A stretch of 12,136 bases of DNA from Hyphomicrobiales bacterium (GTDB lineage Bacteria; Pseudomonadota; Alphaproteobacteria; Rhizobiales; Aestuariivirgaceae), in the NCBI GenBank assembly GCA_012032065.1, contig JAAURV010000054.1:1-12136 (forward strand), given 5' to 3'. Below, piece by piece: positions 7,272-12,136 of this stretch. The first letter of the stretch is position 1, and the number at the start of each line of letters is the position of its first letter. The translations under genes were made by a program, and so were the position numbers. A model generated the notes under the pieces. That model was not told the origin of the DNA and made no database searches. It saw nothing but the letters and a program-made list of their open reading frames with translations.

Positions 7272-8256
7272 TTGACCCGCCAGCCATCCGAAACACTCGT
7301 GACCGTCATCGGCGCATCGGGCTTCATTGGCCGCCATATCGTGCGGGCGCTCGCAAAGCGCGGCTACCGGGTGCGCGCCGCTTGCCGGAGGCCCGATCTC
7401 GCGGGCCATCTGCAGCCGCTTGGCGTTCCTGGGCAGATCATGCCGGTGCAGGCGAATGTGCGCTATCCCGCCTCGCTCGATGCGGTATGCGCCGGGGCCG
7501 ATGTGGTGATCAATGCGACCGGCACGGACGTTTCCTCCGGCGCGCAGTCCTTCGACGCGGTTCTGGTCTTCGGCGCGGAAGCGGTGGCCAAGGCCGCGCG
7601 CGCCGCGCGATCACGAATGCTGATCACGGTTTCGGGGCTTGGTGCGGACCGCCAGGGTGCAAGCGAAGCGGCGCGCGCCAAAAGGCGAGGGCGAGGCGAA
7701 AGCCGTTCAGGAATTTCCCGGCGCCATTCGCCGTTCGACGGCCCTCGGTGGTTTCGGGTCCCGAGGACCGCTTCTTCAACAAGCTCGCCGGCATGGCGCG
7801 CTTTTCGCCGGTGATTCCGGTTTTTGGCGGCGGAGATACCCGCATCCAGCCCGTGTTCGCCGGCGACATCGCCGAAGCCGTGGCGCGGCTCGTGGACAAG
7901 GGTGTTGCCGATGGCCGCATCTACGAACTCGGTGGCCCCGAGGTGCTCACGCTCCGCCAGCTCACACAATTCACCCTCGACACTACCGCAAGAAAGCGGA
8001 TGGTGATACCGATTCCATTCGGTATCGCGCGCATCATGGCATGATCGCGGGGCTGTTGCCGAGGCCGCCGATCACCGCCGATCAGGTCGAGCTTCTGAAA
8101 TCCGACAACGTGGTGAGCGAGGAGGCAAATCGCGAAGGCCGCACGCTCAAGGGCTTGGGCATCGCGGCGCGCGGCATCGAAGGCATCGTGCCGAGTTATC
8201 TCTATCGCTTCCGCAAGGCCGGTCAGTTCACCGCGCCGAAGGGCATGCCGGAGTAG
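7272..8256 (+). pseudogene. Complex I NDUFA9-like NAD(P)-binding protein, broken by three frameshifts
   Basis: Joined across three frames, this encodes an atypical short-chain-dehydrogenase-like protein of the complex I NDUFA9 family (about 327 residues once corrected, the usual length). The first frame has the Rossmann motif GASGFIG at 14-20, then GYRVRAACRRPDLAGHLQPLG and QSFDAVLVFGAEAVAKAA. An extra A in the A4 run at 7680-7683 moves it to KGEGEAKAVQEFPGAI. An extra C near 7729 moves it to RRPSVVSGPEDRFFNKLAGM through GRIYELGGPEVLTLRQL. A missing base near 8038-8042 moves it to GLLPRPPITADQVELLKSDN and the end. The start is probably TTG at 7272 with AGGGA upstream. The 3' end overlaps uppP by 34 bases on opposite strands. 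Real decay and sequencing error are both possible; the protein as written would be truncated. Confidence 0.85.
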
Positions 8257-9047
8257 ATCAGCGCCAAGAGCGCCACGCCGAGCACCACGCGATAAATCGC
8301 GAAGGGCAGGAAGCTCATGTACTTCACCAGCTTCATCAGGATGGTGATGGTTCCGAGCGCCACGAAGAATGTCAGCACCGCCGTGATGACGGCTTCCAGC
8401 GTGATGCCGTTGCCGGTGGATACCGCTTCGCCGAGTTTGAGCAGCCCTGCGCCACCGATTGCCGGCAAGCCGAGCAGAAACGAAAAGCGCGCGGCCTCGG
8501 GCCGTTCGAAACCCAGCGCGCGCGCCGCCGACATGGTGATGCCCGAGCGGCTGGTTCCGGGTATGACGGAAATGGCCTGGGCAATGCCGATGATCAGCGC
8601 GCTCGACATGGTCATGTCGGACATGCGCTTGGTGAACAGGCCCAGGCGGTCGGTGGCATAGAGCAGGATCCCGAAGATGATGGCGTTCCACGCCACGATC
8701 TCGGGAATGGTCCGCACCGTGTCCATGAAACCGATCTTGTCGAGGAAAAGTCCGAAGGCGGCGATGGGAACGGTGGCCACGGCAATGAGCAGCGCTAACT
8801 TGCCCCACATGGTGGTGCGCCCGCGCAGAAAGTCGTAAGCGCCGATCGCCAGGTTCTTCACGTCGCGCCAGAAATATACGATGACGGCCATGAAGGAGCC
8901 AATGTGCGCCATGACATCGGTCATCAGACCTTGGTCGGGCCACCCGGTGAGCGATGGCACCAGCAGCAAGTGGCCGGATGAAGAAATGGGGAGGAACTCG
9001 GTAATGCCTTGGATGACAGCGAGGACAATGATCTGCTCAATCGGCAT
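8223..9047 (-). CDS. uppP: Undecaprenyl-diphosphatase UppP (BacA)
   Basis: This integral membrane phosphatase converts undecaprenyl pyrophosphate to the monophosphate, the lipid carrier for peptidoglycan and O-antigen, and is linked to bacitracin resistance. The 274-residue product shows both family motifs, QGITEFLPISSSGH at 13-26 and PGTSRSG at 163-169, within a highly hydrophobic protein of several membrane helices (for example 84-101, 118-130, 150-162 and the C-terminal helices). The ATG at 9047 (MPIEQIIVLAVIQG) matches the family N terminus. The frame is open to 9134, but that extension is Cys/Arg-rich and implausible. No strong Shine-Dalgarno is seen. The gene is divergent from the glutathione transferase and convergent with the NDUFA9-like gene, whose end it overlaps. 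Confidence 0.97.
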   Translation of the reverse strand: MPIEQIIVLAVIQGITEFLPISSSGHLLLVPSLTGWPDQGLMTDVMAHIGSFMAVIVYFWRDVKNLAIGAYDFLRGRTTMWGKLALLIAVATVPIAAFGLFLDKIGFMDTVRTIPEIVAWNAIIFGILLYATDRLGLFTKRMSDMTMSSALIIGIAQAISVIPGTSRSGITMSAARALGFERPEAARFSFLLGLPAIGGAGLLKLGEAVSTGNGITLEAVITAVLTFFVALGTITILMKLVKYMSFLPFAIYRVVLGVALLALIYSGMPFGAVN

Positions 9048-9102
9048 GAAGTGGTCCGGTTTGGTGCAAAGGGCGAATCGCTTGCAGAGGTTGCAACGGG
9101 GT

Positions 9103-9129
9103 CTTATATCCGCGCCGCCTCCTGGGCAA
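9103..9129 (-). promoter_or_regulatory. Possible uppP promoter
   Basis: In the 136-base divergent gap, the minus strand has TTGCCC (9124-9129), 15 bases, TATAAG (9103-9108), about 55 bases before the uppP start. The -10 is good, but the spacer is short. Nothing comparable was seen for the plus-strand gene; a weak TTGGCC-18-CATATC would leave it nearly leaderless. Confidence 0.25.
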
Positions 9130-9183
9130 CGCATTCGCGCGCCACGATTTGGCCATTCCTAGGGCTTTCTTGCATATCTCATC

Positions 9184-9867
9184 ATGCCGCTTCTCCTTCA
9201 TTATCCCCTCGATCCCTTCAGCCGCCGGATGCGACTGGCGCTCGCCGAATATGGCATCGCCTTCGAACTTGGCGAGGAACGGCCATGGGCGCCGACGGCG
9301 GCGCTGATCGCATGCAATCCCGCTGCGACCGTTCCGGTTTACGTCGAAGACGGCGGCGCGGCGGTGAGCGGCATCGAGGCGATGACGGAATATCTCGAGG
9401 AAACGCGAAGCGAGCGCCTGAAGCTCATCCCCGGATCAGCGGCGCAGCGGGCCGAAGTGAGAAGGCTTGCCGGCTGGTTCGACACCAAGTTCTACGCCGA
9501 GGTTTCGGAACCGGTGATTACCGAGAAGATCATCCGCCGCTTCATGCCGCGCGAAACCGGCGGCGGCGCGCCCGACATGACGCGCGTGCGCTACGGCATT
9601 TCGCGGCTCCGTGATCATCTCGACTACATCGGCACGCTGGCCGATCACCGCTCTTGGCTTGCCGGCGAGGACTTGTCGATCGCCGACCTCGCGGCGGCGG
9701 CGCACCTCTCGGTCATCGACTATCTCGGAGATATTCCGTGGACGGAGTATCCCGTCGTGAAGGCGTGGTATCAGCGCATCAAGTCGCGGCCATCCTTCAG
9801 GCCGCTGCTCGCCGATCACGTGCGCGGCATGTCGCCGCCGCCGCATTACACCGATCTCGATTTCTGA
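9184..9867 (+). CDS. Glutathione S-transferase family protein
   Basis: The 227-residue product has the two-domain GST layout. The N-terminal thioredoxin-like domain (1-80) begins MPLLLHYPLDPFSRRMRLAL, with S13 at the usual active-site position and the cis-proline P51 in NPAATVPV that contacts glutathione. The all-helical C-terminal domain carries LAGEDLSIADLAAAAHLSVIDYL, the N-capping motif of the core helix, then VVKAWYQRIKSRPSF near the end. It probably binds glutathione for conjugation or reduction of an unknown substrate. The ATG at 9184 fits the family N terminus, though no Shine-Dalgarno is visible. It ends 3 bases before queG, so the two are probably one transcript, a pairing I recall from rhizobia; a functional link to queuosine is not established. 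Confidence 0.92.
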   Translation: MPLLLHYPLDPFSRRMRLALAEYGIAFELGEERPWAPTAALIACNPAATVPVYVEDGGAAVSGIEAMTEYLEETRSERLKLIPGSAAQRAEVRRLAGWFDTKFYAEVSEPVITEKIIRRFMPRETGGGAPDMTRVRYGISRLRDHLDYIGTLADHRSWLAGEDLSIADLAAAAHLSVIDYLGDIPWTEYPVVKAWYQRIKSRPSFRPLLADHVRGMSPPPHYTDLDF

Positions 9868-9870
9868 GAC

Positions 9871-10911
9871 GTGGCCTGCTCCAGCCTCCAGTTGCGGGAA
9901 AGGGCGTTGAAGGAAGGCTTTGCGGCGATGGCGATTGCGCCCGCGTATTCAATCGCGGTCGCGGGCGATAGATTGCGCGAATTTGTGCTGCTCGGCCATC
10001 ACGGCGAAATGCAGTGGATCGAAGAAACTCTCGATCGCCGCTCCGATCCCCGCAAGATGTGGCCCGAGGCGCGCTCGGCCATCATGTTCGCCGCTCCTTA
10101 TGGGCAAGACATCGATCCACTGGCGCGTTTGAACGAGAAGAGCAGCGGCGTGATATCGGTCTACGCCTTGAACCGCGACTATCACGACGTGATCAAGGGC
10201 AGGCTCAAACGCCTCGCCCAATGGTTCGCGCGCGAGAGCGGCGCTGAGGTGAAGGTCTTCGTCGATACGGCGCCGCTCATGGAAAAGCCTCTGGCGCAAG
10301 CCGCTGGCCTTGGCTGGCAGGGCAAGCATACCAACCTCGTATCGCGCGGACTTGGCTCGTGGTTCTTTCTCGGCGCGATTCTCACCGATGCGGAGCTCGA
10401 ACCCGCAGCGCCCGAAAGCGACCGCTGCGGCACCTGCCGCGCCTGCCTCGACATCTGTCCGACGAAAGCGTTTCCCGCGCCTTACCAGCTCGATGCGCGG
10501 CGCTGCATTTCCTATCTCACCATCGAACACAAAGGAGCGGTTGACGAGGAACTGCGCGAAGGCCTTGGCAACCGCATTTATGGTTGCGATGATTGTCTGG
10601 CAGTGTGCCCGTGGAACAAATTTGCGAGCCAGGCGCAGGCGATCCGCGACTTCCTCCCCCGCGCCGAATTCGTCGCCCCGCGTTTGGGGGAATTGCTGGC
10701 GCTTGACGATGCGGGGTTCCGCGCACTGTTCTCCGGCTCCCCCATCAAGCGCATCGGGCGTGACCGGTTTGTGCGGAACTGCCTTTACGCGGCGGGGAAC
10801 AGCGGGAATGCGGCGCTGTTGCCGCTGGTTGAGGCGTTAACCCAAGACCCTGATCCGGTGGTTGCCGACGCGGCGGAATGGGCGCTCACCAGCCTCAGAT
10901 CAGATCCTTGA
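9871..10911 (+). CDS. queG: Epoxyqueuosine reductase QueG
   Basis: QueG performs the last step of queuosine synthesis, reducing epoxyqueuosine to queuosine in the wobble position of GUN-anticodon tRNAs using cobalamin and two [4Fe-4S] clusters. The 346-residue product has the expected catalytic aspartate D132 in KVFVDTAPLMEKPLAQ and the conserved AGLGWQGKHTNL. Its eight cluster cysteines are C186, C189, C192 and C196 (CGTCRACLDICP), C212, and C239, C242 and C246 (CDDCLAVCPW). A C-terminal HEAT-like part follows from about 290. The start is a GTG at 9871, 3 bases after the GST stop, without a clear ribosome binding site, suggesting coupled translation. Codon choice changes after about residue 248: glycine is GGC in 15 of 19 cases before and GGG in 5 of 6 after. 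The last 17 bases overlap the opposing flavoprotein gene. Confidence 0.97.
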   Translation: MACSSLQLRERALKEGFAAMAIAPAYSIAVAGDRLREFVLLGHHGEMQWIEETLDRRSDPRKMWPEARSAIMFAAPYGQDIDPLARLNEKSSGVISVYALNRDYHDVIKGRLKRLAQWFARESGAEVKVFVDTAPLMEKPLAQAAGLGWQGKHTNLVSRGLGSWFFLGAILTDAELEPAAPESDRCGTCRACLDICPTKAFPAPYQLDARRCISYLTIEHKGAVDEELREGLGNRIYGCDDCLAVCPWNKFASQAQAIRDFLPRAEFVAPRLGELLALDDAGFRALFSGSPIKRIGRDRFVRNCLYAAGNSGNAALLPLVEALTQDPDPVVADAAEWALTSLRSDP

Positions 10912-12136
10912 TCAGCACTTCGGGATCAGCCAGCTGCGCGGGATCAATCCGCCCCACCCCGCTTTCCAGCAGTTTGCGGCCCTGCACATAGTCCTTCATC
11001 GTCCCGACGCAATCGAACGCGATGGGCACGCCCGCCTTCAGATAGACCACGGTAAACTTGCGCGTCGCCGGATCACCGCGCAGCACGGTTTCGTCGAAGC
11101 CTAGGCTGAGGCCCGCAGTTTGCAGCTTCAGGTCATACTGGTTTGACCAGAACCACGGCAGGGCGTGATAGGGTTCCTTCTCGCCCATGATCGCCTTGGC
11201 CACGGTGTTCGCCATGTCGTGCGCGTTCTGGACCGATTCCAGGCGGATCACCGCGCCATCGGCAAAGTCGTTGGCGTGCGCGGCGCAGTCTCCGATCGCA
11301 TAGACATCGTCCAAAGTGGTGCGGCAGCAGAAATCGACATCGACCCCGTTTGATCCCGCCGCGCCTGCCGCGATCAAAGGCGCGACCGCTGGCACCACCC
11401 CGATGCCGACGATCACCATATCGCAGGCGATTTCCTCCCCATTGTCGAGCCTGACGCCGGTGACCTTGTCCTCACCCAGCACCGCCTGCACGCCGGTTTC
11501 GAGCCGCACATCGACCCCTTGGCGGCGATGCTCCTCGGCGTAGAAGGTCGACAATTCCTCCCCCGCGACGCGCGCCAGCAGGCGGGGCAGCATCTCGACC
11601 AGCACCACTTCGCAACCGAGCTTGCGCAGCACTGCGGCCGCCTCCAGCCCGATATAGCCGCCGCCGATCACCACCGCGCGTTTGGCCCCATCGGCCAGCG
11701 CCTGCATCATCGCATCGGCATCAGCCTTGTCGCGCACGTAGAACACACCCGGCAGCACCGCACCCGGCACCGGCAGCCGCCGGGGATCGCCGCCACCCGA
11801 CCAGATCAGCTTGCGGTAGGTCACTTCGCCGCCGTCGCCCAGGGTCAGGCGGTGGGCGGCAGCATCGACCGCCGTCACTGCTGCGCCAAGCCGCAGGGCG
11901 ATCTCCTTGTCGGCCCAGAACTTCTCGGGCCGGATCATAATCCGTTCAAACCCCCTTGTCCCCGGCGAGATATTCCTTCGAAAGCGGCGGGCGTTCGTAG
12001 GGCGGCGCATCGTCGCGCCCGATCATCAGGATTGAACCTTCGTGCCCATGCTGGCGCAAGGCAATCGCCGCCTGCGCCCGCCGTGCCCGGTGCCGACGAT
12101 CACAACGTCTGCATGGTCGATGGTGGATGCTGTCAT
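10895..12136 (-). pseudogene. Ferredoxin-reductase-type FAD/NAD(P)-dependent oxidoreductase with two frameshifts
   Basis: With two one-base corrections this gives 413 residues, the normal length of FAD-dependent ferredoxin/rubredoxin reductases that pass NADH electrons to a ferredoxin for cytochromes P450 or oxygenases. The ATG at 12136 is followed by the FAD-binding VVIVGTGHGG. A base is missing near 12076-12082, after which AQAAIALRQHGHEGSILMIG and PPYERPPLSKEYLAGDKG read correctly. An extra G in the run of five at 11951-11955 then shifts into the long frame FERIMIRPEKFW. Further on are the NADH motif VVIGGGYIGLEAA, the second FAD motif DVYAIGDCAA and a Reductase_C-like tail (PWFWSNQYDLKLQTAG). 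As written, translation ends about 16 codons after the first shift. Leucine is mostly CTG, unlike the CTC-rich GST, and the sequence recalls sphingomonads. No ferredoxin or P450 partner is in view. The start coincides with the window edge. Confidence 0.82.

Overview
The window looks like chromosomal DNA of a GC-rich alphaproteobacterium, most likely Hyphomicrobiales (Rhizobiales). Three things suggest this: the contiguous order rnd-lptC-lptA-lptB-rpoN-hpf-ptsN on the minus strand, a short single-domain RNase D, and a second block (NDUFA9-like gene, uppP, glutathione transferase, queG) of the kind seen in rhizobial relatives. The assignment rests on recognised proteins and remembered gene order, not on a search.

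Layout. At the left edge (1-291, minus) is the N-terminal part of an AAA/RecF-like ATPase that runs out of the window; its base composition is more AT-rich than its neighbours. From 352 to 5884, all on the minus strand, lies a housekeeping block. In transcription order it holds a tRNA-Leu(CAG) with its own promoter, rnd, lptC, lptA, lptB, rpoN, hpf and ptsN. The spacings are tight (several overlaps, and only 24 bases from tRNA to rnd). It links RNA maturation, lipopolysaccharide export across the periplasm, the sigma-54 factor, a ribosome hibernation factor and the nitrogen-PTS EIIA protein.

From 5885 to 7271 the composition drops in GC. This part contains an 11-bp perfect inverted repeat around the tRNA promoter, a class-3 lipase-like gene (minus) and a 320-base stretch with no recognisable gene. 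It reads as an accessory insertion between two conserved blocks.

From 7272 onward GC rises again. A complex I NDUFA9-like NAD-binding gene (plus) is broken by three single-base frameshifts. It converges on uppP (minus), which supplies undecaprenyl phosphate for cell-wall carriers. A glutathione transferase and queG (queuosine synthesis) follow on the plus strand, 3 bases apart. At the right edge a ferredoxin-reductase-type flavoprotein gene (minus) converges on queG. It fills the rest of the window and carries two compensating frameshifts.

The points most worth checking are as follows. Codon use changes inside the last third of queG and stays different through the flavoprotein gene, which suggests recombination or an assembly chimera with a sphingomonad-like genome. 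Five single-base frameshifts are confined to two genes. The inverted repeat surrounds the tRNA-Leu promoter, which may also drive the rnd-lpt genes. The truncated ATPase sits beside ptsN. No convincing new multi-gene system, CRISPR array or insertion sequence is visible.
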